Shown here one piece after another: positions 1 through 12,802 of a stretch of DNA of 64,000 bases; within the stretch, counting starts at the first letter, position 1; each line of letters starts with the position of its first letter. The notes beneath the pieces were generated by a model. That model worked only from the letters and a program-made list of their open reading frames with translations. It was not told the origin of the DNA and ran no database searches. Source of the DNA: Halictus rubicundus (lineage: Eukaryota; Arthropoda; Insecta; Hymenoptera; Halictidae); assembly GCF_050948215.1 (NCBI RefSeq), contig NW_027488688.1, positions 1-64,000 on the forward strand. Direction: 5' to 3'. The position numbers and the translations under genes were made by a program.

Positions 1-19
1 CCTATCCTCTATTCCTATC

Positions 20-155
20 CTATCCTCTTACTTATCCTATCCACTATCCTATCCTATCCTCTATCCTATCCTATCCTCTATCCAATCCTATCCTCTATCC
101 TATCCTATCCTCTATCCTATCCCATCATCAATCCTATCCTTTCGTCTATCCTATC
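20..155. repeat. Family B-type fragment in left zone
   Basis: TCTTACTTATCC is followed by TCTATCCAATCC and then CCCATCATCAATCCTATCC and TTTCGTCTATCC. This ordered set of marker units is the signature of the right half (for example around 40,370-40,440 and many sites after 52 kb) and is absent from most of 4.4-37 kb. A second copy lies 3,002 bp downstream. Confidence 0.85.
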
Positions 156-779
156 CTCTATCCTATCCTATCCTCTATCCTATCCTGTACTCTATTCTAT
201 CCTATCCTTTATCTTATCCTATCCACTATCCTATCCTATCCTCAATCCAATTATATACTCTATCCTATCCTATCCTCAATCGTATCCTATCCTCTATCCT
301 ATCCTCTACCCTATCCTATCCTCTACCCTATAATACAATGTATTATATCCTATTCTCTATCAAATCCTATCCTATCCTCAATCGTATGCTCCATCCTATC
401 CTATCCACTATCCCATCCTATCCTCTATCCTATCCTATCCTCTATGATATCCTATCCTCTATCCTATTCTATCCTCAATCCTATCCTATCCTCAATCCAA
501 TCCTATCCTATACTCTATCCTATCCTCTACTCAATCCTATCCTATCCTCAATCCTAACCTATCCTCTATCCTATCCTATTCTCTATCCTATCCCTATTCT
601 CTATCCTATCCTATCCTATCCTCTATCCTATCCTCTATCGTATCCTATCCTCTATCCTATCCAATCCTGTATCCTATCCTCAATCCTATCCTATCCTCAA
701 TCCAATCCTATACTCATTCCTATCCTATCCTCTATCGTATCCTATCCTCTATCCTATCCAATCCTCTATCCTATCCTCT

Positions 780-1679
780 ATCCTACCCTATCCACTATCG
801 TATGCTCTATACTATCCTATCCTCTATCCTATCGAATCCCCTATCCTATCCTCTAACCTATCGAATCCCCTATCCTATCCTCTACCCTATCCTATTCTCT
901 ATCCTATCCTATCCTATCTTCTATCGTAATCTCTATCCTATCCTATCCTCTATCCTATCCTATCCACTATCGTATGCTCTATCCTATCCTATCCACTATC
1001 CTATCCAATCCCCTATCCTATCCTCTACCCTATCCTATCCTCTACCCTATAATACAATGTATTATATCCTATTCTCTATCAAATCCTATCCTATCCTCAA
1101 TCGTATGCTCCATCCTATCCTATCCACTATCCCATCCTATCCTCTATCCTATCCTATCCTCAATCCTATCCTATTCTCTATCCTATTCTATCCTCTATCC
1201 TATCCTATCCTCAATCCAATCCTATACTCTATCCTATCCTATCCCCTATCGTATCCTATCGTCTATCCTATGCAATCCTGTATCCTATCCTCTATCCTAC
1301 CCTATCCACTATCGTATGCTCTATACTATCCTATCCTCTATCCTATCGAATCCCCTATCCTATCCTCTAACCTATCGAATCCCCTATCCTATCCTCTACC
1401 CTATCCTATTCTCTATCCTATCCTATCCTATCTTCTATCGTAATCTCTATCCTATCCTATCCTCTATCCTATCCTATCCACTATCGTATGCTCTATCCTA
1501 TCCTATCCACTATCCTATCCAATCCCCTATCCTATCCTCTACCCTATCCTATCCTCTACCCTATAATACAATGTATTATATCCTATTCTCTATCAAATCC
1601 TATCCTATCCTCAATCGTATGCTCCATCCTATCCTATCCACTATCCCATCCTATCCTCTATCCTATCCTATCCTCTATG
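780..1679. repeat. 514-bp tandem duplication
   Basis: The TATCGTATGCTCTATACT marker occurs with its ATG at 802 and 1316, the following TATCGTATGCTCTATCC marker at 974 and 1488, and the ACAATGTATTATATCC marker at 1057 and 1571. All three pairs are offset by 514 bp. The copies run about 780-1293 and 1294-1679, after which the right copy departs (TATGATATCC versus TCAATCCTATCC). A further related cassette lies at 338, 719 bp before 1057, and resembles the copy at 1571 more closely than the one at 1057. Confidence 0.88.
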
Positions 1680-1929
1680 ATATCCTATCCTCTATCCTAT
1701 TCTATCCTCAATCCTATCCTATCCTCAATCCTATCCTCTATCCTATCCTCTATCCTATCCTCTCCTCAATCCTATCCTATCCTCAATCCTAACCTATCCT
1801 CTATCCTATCCTATTCTCTATCCTATCCTATTCTCTATCCTATCCTATCCTATCCTCTATCCTATCCTCTATCCTATCCAATCCTGTATCCTATCCTCAA
1901 TCCTATCCTATCCTCAATCCAATCCTATA

Positions 1930-2260
1930 CTCATTCCTATCCTATCCTCTATCGTATCCTATGCTCTATACTATCCTATCCTCTATCCTATCCTATCCTC
2001 TATCCTACCCTATCCTCTATCCTATAATATCCTCTATCCTATCCAATAATCTAGCCTATCCTGTCCTGTATTATATCCTATCCTTTATCCTATCCTCTAT
2101 CATATCGGATCCTCTATCCTATCCTATCGTATATCCTATTCTATCCTCTATCCTATTTAATGCCCTATCCTATCCTCAATCTTATCCCATCCTCTATCCC
2201 ATCCTATCCTCAATCCTATCCTATCCACTATCCTATCCTATCCTCTATCCTATAATATCC
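1930..2260. repeat. AATAATC/TTTAATGCC cassette, copy 1
   Basis: This cassette carries the unusual units CCAATAATCTAGCC, CTGTCCTGTATTATATCC, CATATCGGATCC and ATTTAATGCCC (at 2155). It recurs at 4060-4385 with a constant 2,130-bp offset and, more diverged, near 3185-3400. The 2155 copy carries private changes (CTAGCC, CGGATCC) not seen in the other two. Confidence 0.85.
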
Positions 2261-3019
2261 TCTATCCTATCCTATCCTCTATCCTATCCTATCCTCCATC
2301 CTATCCTATCCTCCATCCTATCCTCTATCCTATCCTATCCTCTATCCTATCCTATCTTCAATCCTATACTATTCTCTATCCTATCCTATCCTCTATCCTA
2401 TCCAATCCCCTACCCTATCCTCTACCCTATCCTATCCTCTACCCTATAATACCATGTATCCTATCCTATTCTCTATCGTATCCTATCCTATCCTCTATCC
2501 TATCCTCTATCCTATCATATCCTCTATCCTATCCTATCCTATCCTCTATCCTATCCTATCCTATCCTCTATCCTATCATCTATCCTATCCTCTATCCTAT
2601 CCTATCCTCTATCGTATCCTATCCTCTATCCTACCCTATCCTCAATCCTATCCTATTCTCTATCCTATTCTATCCTCTATCCTATCCTATCCTCAATCCA
2701 ATCCTATCCCCTATCCTATCTTATCCTCTATCCTATCCTGTACTCTATTCTATTCTATCCTCTATCTTATCCTATCCACTATCCTATCCTATCCTCAATC
2801 CAACAATATACTCTATCCTATCCTATCCTCTATCGTATCCTATCCTCTATCCTATCCAATCCTCTATCCTATCCTATCCTATCCTCTATCCTATCATCTA
2901 TCCTATCCTCTATCCTATCCTATCCTCTATCAAATCCTATCCTCTATCCTATCCTATCCTCTATCCTATCCTATCCTCTATCAAATCCTATCCTCTATCC
3001 TATCCTATCCTCTATCCTA

Positions 3020-3160
3020 TCCTATCCTCTTACTTATCCTATCCACTATCCTATCCTATCCTCTATCCTATCCTATCCTCTATCCAATCCTATCCTCTAT
3101 CCTATCCTATCCTCTATCCTATCCCATCATCAATCCTATCCTTTCGTCTATCCTATCCTC
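3020..3160. repeat. Second family B-type fragment in left zone
   Basis: This is the same ordered marker set as at 20-155, at a constant offset of 3,002 bp (TACTTATCC at 29 and 3031; TTCG at 141 and 3143). The downstream flanks differ: after 3160 the sequence runs into an AATAATCTATCC unit, whereas after 155 it runs into TGTACTCTATTC. The copied segment is therefore limited in length. Confidence 0.85.
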
Positions 3161-3184
3161 TATCCTATCCTATCCTCTATCCTA

Positions 3185-3400
3185 TCCAATAATCTATCCT
3201 ATCCTATCCTGTATTATATCCTATCCTTTATCCTATCCTCTATCATATCGTATCCTCTATCCTATCCTATCGTCAATCCTATTATATCCTCTATCCTATT
3301 TAATGCCCTATCCTATCCTCAATCCTATCCCATCCTCTATCCCATCCTATCCTCAATCCTATCCTATCCACTATCCTATCCTATCCTCTATCCTATAATA
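3185..3400. repeat. AATAATC/TTTAATGCC cassette, copy 2 (partial)
   Basis: CCAATAATCTATCC is followed by TGTATTATATCC, CATATCGTATCC and ATTTAATGCCC (at 3298). An extra pentamer and a CGTCAATCC variant distinguish it from the flanking copies. It sits 1,143 bp after the first ATTTAATG and 987 bp before the third. Confidence 0.8.
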
Positions 3401-3594
3401 TCATCTATCCTATCCTATCCTCTATACTATCCTATCCTCCATCCTATCCTATCCTCCATCCTGTCCAATCCCCTATCCTATCCTCAATCCTATCCTATCC
3501 TCATTCCTATCCTATCCTCAATCCTATCGTATCCTCTATCCTATAGTATCCTCTATCCTATCCTATCCTTTATCGTATCCTATCCTCTATCCTA

Positions 3595-3838
3595 TTCAAT
3601 CCTCTATCCTATCCTCTATCCTATCCTATCCCCTATCGTATCATATCGTCTATCCAATCCAATCCTGTATCCTATCCTCTAGCCTATCCTATCGCCTATC
3701 CTATCCTATCCTCTATCCTATCCAATCCTCTATCCTATCCTCTATCCTATCCTATCCCCTATCGTATCATATCGTCTATCCTATCCAATCCTGTATCCTA
3801 TCCTCTAGCCTATCCTATCCACTATCCTATCCTATCCT
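3595..3838. repeat. 126-bp tandem duplication
   Basis: The rare unit order CCCCTATCG, TATCATATCGTC, TGTATCC, CTCTAGCC occurs twice in direct succession. CATATCG falls at 3642 and 3768, an offset of 126 bp. The first copy has TATCCAATCCAATCC where the second has TATCCTATCCAATCC. Confidence 0.83.
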
Positions 3839-4059
3839 CAATCCAATAATAGACTCTATCCTATCCTATCCTCTATCGTTTCCTATCGTCTATCCTATCC
3901 AATCCTCTATCCTATCCTCTATCCTATCCTATCCTCTTTCCTACCCTATCTTCTATCCTATACTATTCTCTATCCTATCCTATCCTCAATCCAATCCTAT
4001 ACTCATTCCTATCCTATCCTCTATCGTATCCTATCCTCTATCCTATCCAATCCTCTATC

Positions 4060-4385
4060 CTATCCTCTATCCTATCCTATCCACTATCGTATGCTTTATA
4101 CTATCCTATCCTCTATCCTATCCTATCCTCTATCCTACCCTATCCTCTATCCTATAATATCCTCTATCCTATCCAATAATCTATCCTATCCTGTCCTGTA
4201 CTATATCCTATCCTTTATCCTATCCTCTATCATATCGTATCCTCTATCCTATCCTATCGTCTATCCTATTCTATCCTCTATCCTATTTAATGCCCTATCC
4301 TATCCTCAATCCTATCCCATCCTCTATCCCATCCTATCCTCAATCCTATCCTATCCACTATCCTATCCTATCCTCTATCGTATCC
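4060..4385. repeat. AATAATC/TTTAATGCC cassette, copy 3
   Basis: It matches 1930-2260 at an offset of 2,130 bp (ATTTAATG at 4285). It lacks the CTAGCC and CGGATCC changes of copy 1. After about 4385 it leads into CGTATCC units and then into the regular family A array. Confidence 0.85.
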
Positions 4386-4695
4386 TATCCTCTATCCTAT
4401 CCAATCCTCTATCCTATCATCTATCCTATCCTATCCTCTATCCTATCCTATCTTCTATCCTATCCTATTCTCTATTCTATTCTATCCTCTATAATATCCT
4501 ATCCTCAATCCAATCCTATACTCTATCCTATCCTATCCCCTATCGTATCCTATCGTCTATCCTATGCAATCCTGTATCCTATCCTCTATCCTATCCTATC
4601 CTCTATCCTATCCTATCCACTATCGTATGCTCTATTCTATCCTATCCTCTATCCTATCCAATCCAATATCCTATCCTCTACCCTATCCTATCCTC

Positions 4696-4740
4696 TACCC
4701 TATAATACCATGTATCCTATCCTATTCTCTATCCTATCCT
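4696..4740. repeat. TATAATACCATG marker cassette (type example)
   Basis: Two successive 17-mers, TCTACCCTATAATACCA then TGTATCCTATCCTATTC, form the most conspicuous marker of the array. Its ATG falls at 4710 here and recurs throughout family A, for example at 5506, 5823, 6741, 9746, 11841, 13321, 16275, 18829, 20640, 24007, 26838, 29161, 31724, 33327 and 36444. It also recurs in family B at 39094, 41829, 43489, 45094, 49579, 53669, 54822, 55992, 57041, 59186 and 61660. It resembles a TATA or -10 element followed by a start codon, but it is an ordinary length-preserving variant unit. Confidence 0.9.
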
Positions 4741-7700
4741 ATTCTCTATCCTATCCTATCCTATCCTCTATCCTATCCTATCCTCTATCCTATCCTCTCC
4801 TCAATCCTATCCTATCCTCAATCCTAACCTATCCTCTATCCTATCCTATTCTCTATCCTATCCTATCCTCTATCCTATCCTATCCTCTATCGTATCCTAT
4901 CCTCTATCCTATCCAATCCTCTATCCTATCCTCTATCCAATCCTATACTCTATCCTATCCTATCCCCTATCGTATCCTATCGTCTGTCCTTTCCAATCCT
5001 GTATCCTATCCTCTATCCTATCCTACCCTCTATCCTATCCTATCCTCTATCCTATCCTATCCTCTATCCTATCCTATCCTCTATCCTATCTTATCCTCTA
5101 TCCTATCCTGTACTCTATACTATCCTATCCTCTATCTTATCCTATCCACTATCCTATCCTATCCTCAATCCAATTATATACTCTATCCTATCCTATCTTC
5201 TATCGTATCCTATCCTCTATCCTATCCTATCCTCTATCCTATCCTATCCACTATCGTATGCTCTATCCTATCCTATCCTCTATCCTATCCAATCCTGTAT
5301 CCTATCCTCAATCCTATCCTATTCTCAATCCAATCCTATACTCATTCCTATCCTATCCTATCGTCTATCCTATCCTATCCTCTATCCTATCCTATCCTCT
5401 ATCCTATCCTATCCACTATCGTATGCTCTATTCTATCCTATCCTCTACCCTATCCAATCCAATATCCTATCCTCTACCCTATCCTATCCTCTACCCTATA
5501 ATACCATGTATCCTATCCTATTCTCTATCCTATCCTATTCTCTATCCTATCCTATCCTATCCTCTATCCTATCCTATCCTATCCTGTATCCTATCCTATC
5601 CTATCCTATACTCTATCCTATCCTATCCCCTATCGTATCCTATCGTCTATCCTTTCCAATCCTGTATCCTATCCTCTATCCTATCCTACCCTCTATCCTA
5701 TCCTATCCTCTATCCTATCCTATCCTCTATCCTATCCTATCCTCTACCCTATCCTATCCTCAACCCTATCCAATCTAATATCCTATCCTCTACCCTATCC
5801 TATCCTCTACCCTATAATACCATGTATCCTATCCTATTCTCTATCCTATCCTATTCTCTATCTTATCCTATCCTATCCTCTATCCTATCCTATCCTATCC
5901 TCTATCTTATCCTATCCTATCCTATACTCTATCTTATCCTATCCCCTATCGTATCCTATCGTCTATCCTTTCCAATCCTGTATCCTATCCTCTATCCTAT
6001 CCTACCCTCTATCCTATCCTATCCTCTATCCTATCCTATCCTCTATCCTATCCTATCCTCTATCCTATCCTATCCTCTATCCTATCCTCTCCTCAATCCT
6101 ATCCTATCCTCAATCCTAACCTATCCTCTATCCTATCCTATTCTCTATCCTATCCTATCCTCTATCCTATCCTATCCTCTATCGTATCCTATCCTCTATC
6201 CTATCCAATCCTCTATCCTATCCTCTATCCAATCCTATACTCTAACCTATCCTATCCCCTATCGTATCCTATCGTCTATCCTACCCATCCTGTATCCTAT
6301 CCTCTATCCTATCCTACCCTCTATCCTATCCTATCCTCTATCCTATCCTATCCTCTATCCTATCCTATCCTCTATCCTATCTTATCCTCTATCCTATCCT
6401 GTACTCTATCCTATCCTATCCTCTATCCTATCCTATCCTATCCTCTATCCTATCATCTATCCTATCCTCTATCCTATCCTATCCTCTATCCTATCATATC
6501 CTAAATCCTATCCTATTCTCTATCCTATTCTATCCTCTATCCTATCCTATCCTCAATCCAATCCTATACTCTATCCTATCCTATCCCCTATCGTATCCTA
6601 TCGTCTATCCTATGCAATCCTGTATCCTATCCTCTATCCTATCCAATCCAATATCCTATCCTCTACCCTATCCTATCCTCTACCCTATCCAATCCAATAT
6701 CCTATCCTCTACCCTATCCTATCCTCTACCCTATAATACCATGTATCCTATCCTATTCTCTATCCTATCCTATTCTCTATCCTATCCTATTCTCTATCCT
6801 ATCCTATTCTCTATCCTATCCTATCCTATCCTCTATCCTATCCTATCCTCTATCCTATCCTATCCTCTATCCTATCCTATCCTCTATCCTATCCTCTCCT
6901 CAATCCTATCCTATCCTCAATCCTAACCTATCCTCTATCCTATCCTTTTCTCTATCCTATCCTATCCTCTATCATATCCAATCCTCTATCGTATCCTATC
7001 CTCTATCCTATCCAATCCTCTATCCTATCCTCTATCCAATCCTATACTCTATCCTATCCTATCCCCTATCGTATCCTATCGTCTATCCTTTCCAATCCTG
7101 TATCCTATCCTCTATCCTATCCTATCCTCTATCCTATCCTATCCTCTATCCTATCCTATCCTCTATCCTATCCTATCCACTATCGTATGCTCTATTCTAT
7201 CCTATCCTCTATCCTATCCAATCCCCTATCGTATCCTATCGTCTATCCTTTCCAATCCTGTATCCTATCCTCTATCCTATCCTACCCTCTATCCTATCCT
7301 ATCCTCTATCCTATCCTATCCTCTATCCTATCCTATCCTCTATCCTATCCTATCCACTATCGTATGCTCTATTCTATCCTATCCTCTATCCTATCCAATC
7401 CAATATCCTATCCTCTACCCTATCCTATCCTCTACCCTATCCAATCCAATATCCTATCCTCTACCCTATCCTACCCTCTACCCTATAATACCATGTATCC
7501 TATCCTATTCTCTATCCTATCCTATTCTCTATCCTATCCTATCCTATCCTCTATCCTATCCTATCCTATCCTCTATCCTATCCTATCCTATCCTATACTC
7601 TATCCTATCCTATCCCCTATCGTATCCTATCGTCTATCCTTTCCAATCCTGTATCCTATCCTCTATCCTATCCTACCCTCTATCCTATCCTATCCTCTAT

Positions 7701-8612
7701 CCTATCCTATCCTCTATCCTATCCTATCCTCTATCCTATCTTATCCTCTATCCTATCCTGTACTCTATTCTATCCTATCCTCTATCTTATCCTATCCACT
7801 ATCCTATCCTATCCTCAATCCAATTATATACTCTATCCTATCCTATCTTCTATCGTATCCTATCCTCTATCCTATCCTATCCTCTATCCTATCCTATCCA
7901 CTATCGTATGCTCTATCCTATCCTATCCTCTATCCTATCCAATCCTGTATCCTATCCTCAATCCTATCCTATCCTCAATCCAATCCTATACTCATTCCTA
8001 TCCTATCCTCTATCCTATCCTATCGTCTATCGTATCCAATCCTGTATCCTATCCTCTAGCCTATCCTATCCTCTATCCTATCCTATCCTCTATCCTATCT
8101 TATCCTCTATCCTATCCTGTACTCTATTCTATCCTATCCTTTATCTTATCCCACCCACTATCCTACCCTATCCTCAATCCAATAATATACTCTATCCTAT
8201 CCTATCCTCAATCGTATCCTATCCTCTATCCTATCCAATCCTCAATCCTATCCTCTATCCTATCCTATCCTCTATCCTATCCTATCTTCAATCCTATACT
8301 ATTCTCCATCCTATCCTATCCTCTATCCTATCCTATCCACTATCGTATGCTCTATTCTATCCTATCCTCTATCCTATCCAATCCAATATCCTATCCTCTA
8401 CCCTATCCTATCCTCTACCCTATAATACCATGTATCCTATCCTATTCTCTATCCTATCCTATTCTCTATCCTATCCTATCCTATCCTCTATCCTATCCTA
8501 TCCTCTATCCTATCCTATCCTCTATCCTATCCTCTCCTCAATCCTATCCTATCCTCAATCCTAACCTATCCTCTATCCTATCCTATTCTCTATCCTATCC
8601 TATCCTCTATCC

Positions 8613-10707
8613 TATCCTATCCTCTATCGTATCCTATCCTCTATCCTATCCAATCCTCTATCCTATCCTCTATCCAATCCTATACTCTAACCTATCCTAT
8701 CCCCTATCGTATCCTATCGTCTATCCTACCCATCCTGTATCCTATCCTCTATCCTATCCTACCCTCTATCCTATCCTATCCTCTATCCTATCCTATCCTC
8801 TATCCTATCCTATCCTCTATCCTATCTTATCCTCTATCCTATCCTGTACTCTATCCTATCCTATTCTCTATCCTATCCTATCCTATCCTCTATCCTATCA
8901 TCTATCCTATCCTCTATCCTATCCTATCCTCTATCCTATCCTATCCTCAATCCTATCCTATTCTCTATCCTATTCTATCCTCTATCCTATCCTATCCTCA
9001 ATCCAATCCTATACTCTATCCTATCCTATCCCCTATCGTATCCTATCGTCTATCCTATGCAATCCTGTATCCTATCCTCTATCCTATCCTATCCTCTATC
9101 CTATCCTATCCTCTATCCTATCCTATCCACTATCGTATGCTCTATTCTATCCTATCCTCTATCCTATCCAATCCAATATCCTATCCTCTACCCTATCCTA
9201 TCCTCTACCCTATAATACCATGTATCATATCCTATCCTCTATCGTATCCTATCCTCTATCCTATCCAATCCTCTATCCTATCCTCTATCCAATCCTATAC
9301 TCTATCCTATCCTATCCCCTATCGTATCCTATCGTTTATCCTTTCCAATCCTGTATCCTATCCTCTATCCTATCCTACCCACTATCCTATCCTATCCTCT
9401 ATCCTATCCTATCCTCTATCCTATCCTATCCTCTATCCTATCCTATCCACTATCGTATGCTCTATTCTATCCTATCCTCTATCCTATCCAATCCCCTATC
9501 GTATCCTATCGTCTATCCTTTCCAATCCTGTATCCTATCCTCTATCCTATCCTACCCTCTATCCTATCCTATCCTCTATCCTATCCTATCCTCTATCCTA
9601 TCCTATCCTCTATCCTATCCTATCCACTATCGTATGCTCTATTCTATCCCATCCTCTATCCTATCCAATCCAATATCCTATCCTCTACCCTATCCAATCC
9701 AATATCCTATCCTCTACCCTATCCTATCCTCTACCCTATAATACCATGTATCCTATCCTATTCTCTATCCTATCCTATTCTCTATCCTATCCTATTCTCT
9801 ATCCTATCCTATTCTCTATCCTATCCTATCCTATCCTCTATCCTATCCTATCCTCTATCCTATCCTATCCTATCCTATCCTATACTCTATCCTATCCTAT
9901 CCCCTATCGTATCCTATCGTCTATCCTTTCCAATCCTGTATCCTATCCTCTATCCTATCCTACCCTCTATCCTATCCTATCCTCTATCCTATCCTATCCT
10001 CTATCCTATCCTATCCTCTATCCTATCTTATCCTCTATCCTATCCTGTACTCTATTCTATCCTATCCTCTATCTTATCCTATCCACTATCCTATCCTATC
10101 CTCAATCCAATTATATACTCTATCCTATCCTATCTTCTATCGTATCCCATCCTCTATCATATCCTATCCTCTATCCTATCCTATCCACTATCGTATGCTC
10201 TATCCTATCCTATCCTCTATCCTATCCAATCCTGTATCCTATCCTCAATCCTATCCTATCCTCAATCCAATCCTATACTCATTCCTATCCTATCCTCTAT
10301 CCTATCCTATCGTCTATCCTATCCAATCCTGTATCCTATCCTCTAGCCTATCCTATCCTCTATCCTATCCTATCCTCTATCCTATCTTATCCTCTATCCT
10401 ATCCTGTACTCTATTCTATCCTATCCTTTATCTTATCCTATCCACTATCCTATCCTATCCTCAATCCAATAATATACTCTATCCTATCCTATCCTCAATC
10501 GTATCCTATCCTCTATCCTATCCAATCCTCAATCCTATCCTCTATCCTATCCTATCCTCTATCCTATCCTATCCTCTATCCTATCCTATCCTCTATCCTA
10601 TCCTATCCACTATCGTATGCTCTATTCTATCCTATCCTCTATCCTATCCAATCCAATATCCTATCCTCTACCCTATCCTATCCTCTACCCTATAATACCA
10701 TGTATCA
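8613..10707. repeat. 2,095-bp higher-order repeat, copy 1
   Basis: Marker units from about 8613 onward recur at a constant +2,095 bp: the unit before TACTCTAACC (8651 and 10746), the TATCGTATGC ATG (9137 and 11232) and the ACCATG ATG (9746 and 11841). The period splits into a 615-bp segment X and a 1,480-bp segment Y, because the same junction cassette also occurs at 10617 and 12712. I saw no indel between this copy and the next at the positions compared. Confidence 0.92.
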
Positions 10708-12802
10708 TATCCTATCCTCTATCGTATCCTATCCTCTATCCTATCCAATCCTCTATCCTATCCTCTATCCAATCCTATACTCTAACCTATCCTATCCCCT
10801 ATCGTATCCTATCGTCTATCCTACCCATCCTGTATCCTATCCTCTATCCTATCCTACCCTCTATCCTATCCTATCCTCTATCCTATCCTATCCTCTATCC
10901 TATCCTATCCTCTATCCTATCTTATCCTCTATCCTATCCTGTACTCTATCCTATCCTATTCTCTATCCTATCCTATCCTATCCTCTATCCTATCATCTAT
11001 CCTATCCTCTATCCTATCCTATCCTCTATCCTATCCTATCCTCAATCCTATCCTATTCTCTATCCTATTCTATCCTCTATCCTATCCTATCCTCAATCCA
11101 ATCCTATACTCTATCCTATCCTATCCCCTATCGTATCCTATCGTCTATCCTATGCAATCCTGTATCCTATCCTCTATCCTATCCTATCCTCTATCCTATC
11201 CTATCCTCTATCCTATCCTATCCACTATCGTATGCTCTATTCTATCCTATCCTCTATCCTATCCAATCCAATATCCTATCCTCTACCCTATCCTATCCTC
11301 TACCCTATAATACCATGTATCATATCCTATCCTCTATCGTATCCTATCCTCTATCCTATCCAATCCTCTATCCTATCCTCTATCCAATCCTATACTCTAT
11401 CCTATCCTATCCCCTATCGTATCCTATCGTTTATCCTTTCCAATCCTGTATCCTATCCTCTATCCTATCCTACCCACTATCCTATCCTATCCTCTATCCT
11501 ATCCTATCCTCTATCCTATCCTATCCTCTATCCTATCCTATCCACTATCGTATGCTCTATTCTATCCTATCCTCTATCCTATCCAATCCCCTATCGTATC
11601 CTATCGTCTATCCTTTCCAATCCTGTATCCTATCCTCTATCCTATCCTACCCTCTATCCTATCCTATCCTCTATCCTATCCTATCCTCTATCCTATCCTA
11701 TCCTCTATCCTATCCTATCCACTATCGTATGCTCTATTCTATCCCATCCTCTATCCTATCCAATCCAATATCCTATCCTCTACCCTATCCAATCCAATAT
11801 CCTATCCTCTACCCTATCCTATCCTCTACCCTATAATACCATGTATCCTATCCTATTCTCTATCCTATCCTATTCTCTATCCTATCCTATTCTCTATCCT
11901 ATCCTATTCTCTATCCTATCCTATCCTATCCTCTATCCTATCCTATCCTCTATCCTATCCTATCCTATCCTATCCTATACTCTATCCTATCCTATCCCCT
12001 ATCGTATCCTATCGTCTATCCTTTCCAATCCTGTATCCTATCCTCTATCCTATCCTACCCTCTATCCTATCCTATCCTCTATCCTATCCTATCCTCTATC
12101 CTATCCTATCCTCTATCCTATCTTATCCTCTATCCTATCCTGTACTCTATTCTATCCTATCCTCTATCTTATCCTATCCACTATCCTATCCTATCCTCAA
12201 TCCAATTATATACTCTATCCTATCCTATCTTCTATCGTATCCCATCCTCTATCATATCCTATCCTCTATCCTATCCTATCCACTATCGTATGCTCTATCC
12301 TATCCTATCCTCTATCCTATCCAATCCTGTATCCTATCCTCAATCCTATCCTATCCTCAATCCAATCCTATACTCATTCCTATCCTATCCTCTATCCTAT
12401 CCTATCGTCTATCCTATCCAATCCTGTATCCTATCCTCTAGCCTATCCTATCCTCTATCCTATCCTATCCTCTATCCTATCTTATCCTCTATCCTATCCT
12501 GTACTCTATTCTATCCTATCCTTTATCTTATCCTATCCACTATCCTATCCTATCCTCAATCCAATAATATACTCTATCCTATCCTATCCTCAATCGTATC
12601 CTATCCTCTATCCTATCCAATCCTCAATCCTATCCTCTATCCTATCCTATCCTCTATCCTATCCTATCCTCTATCCTATCCTATCCTCTATCCTATCCTA
12701 TCCACTATCGTATGCTCTATTCTATCCTATCCTCTATCCTATCCAATCCAATATCCTATCCTCTACCCTATCCTATCCTCTACCCTATAATACCATGTAT
12801 CA
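10708..12802. repeat. 2,095-bp higher-order repeat, copy 2
   Basis: This is a head-to-tail copy of 8613-10707. The TATCGTATGCTCTATCC marker sits at 10195 and 12290, and rare changes such as CCCATCCTCTATCATATCC are shared. A reading frame starting at 10195 (166 codons) has an identical translation at 12290, which supports near-identity over that stretch. Confidence 0.92.

Larger units (their letters stand above)
1..4420. repeat. Left mixed-variant zone
   Basis: This zone has the same 17-mer backbone but a mixed set of marker units. It carries an ACAATGTATTATATCC form of the ATG-bearing cassette (ATG at 338, 1057 and 1571) where the rest of the array has ACCATGTATCC. It also carries AATAATCTATCC, ATTTAATGCCC, TAGCC and CATATCG units that are rare or absent later, and two fragments with right-half markers (near 20-155 and 3020-3160). 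Local duplications with offsets 514, 2,130, 3,002 and 126 bp are visible. The boundary near 4,420 is approximate; it is where the family A cassette order becomes regular. Confidence 0.75.

Noticed and set aside
4696..4725. TATAATACCATG as promoter plus start codon
   Set aside because: It is a length-preserving variant 17-mer recurring dozens of times inside the array, with no gene downstream at any copy.
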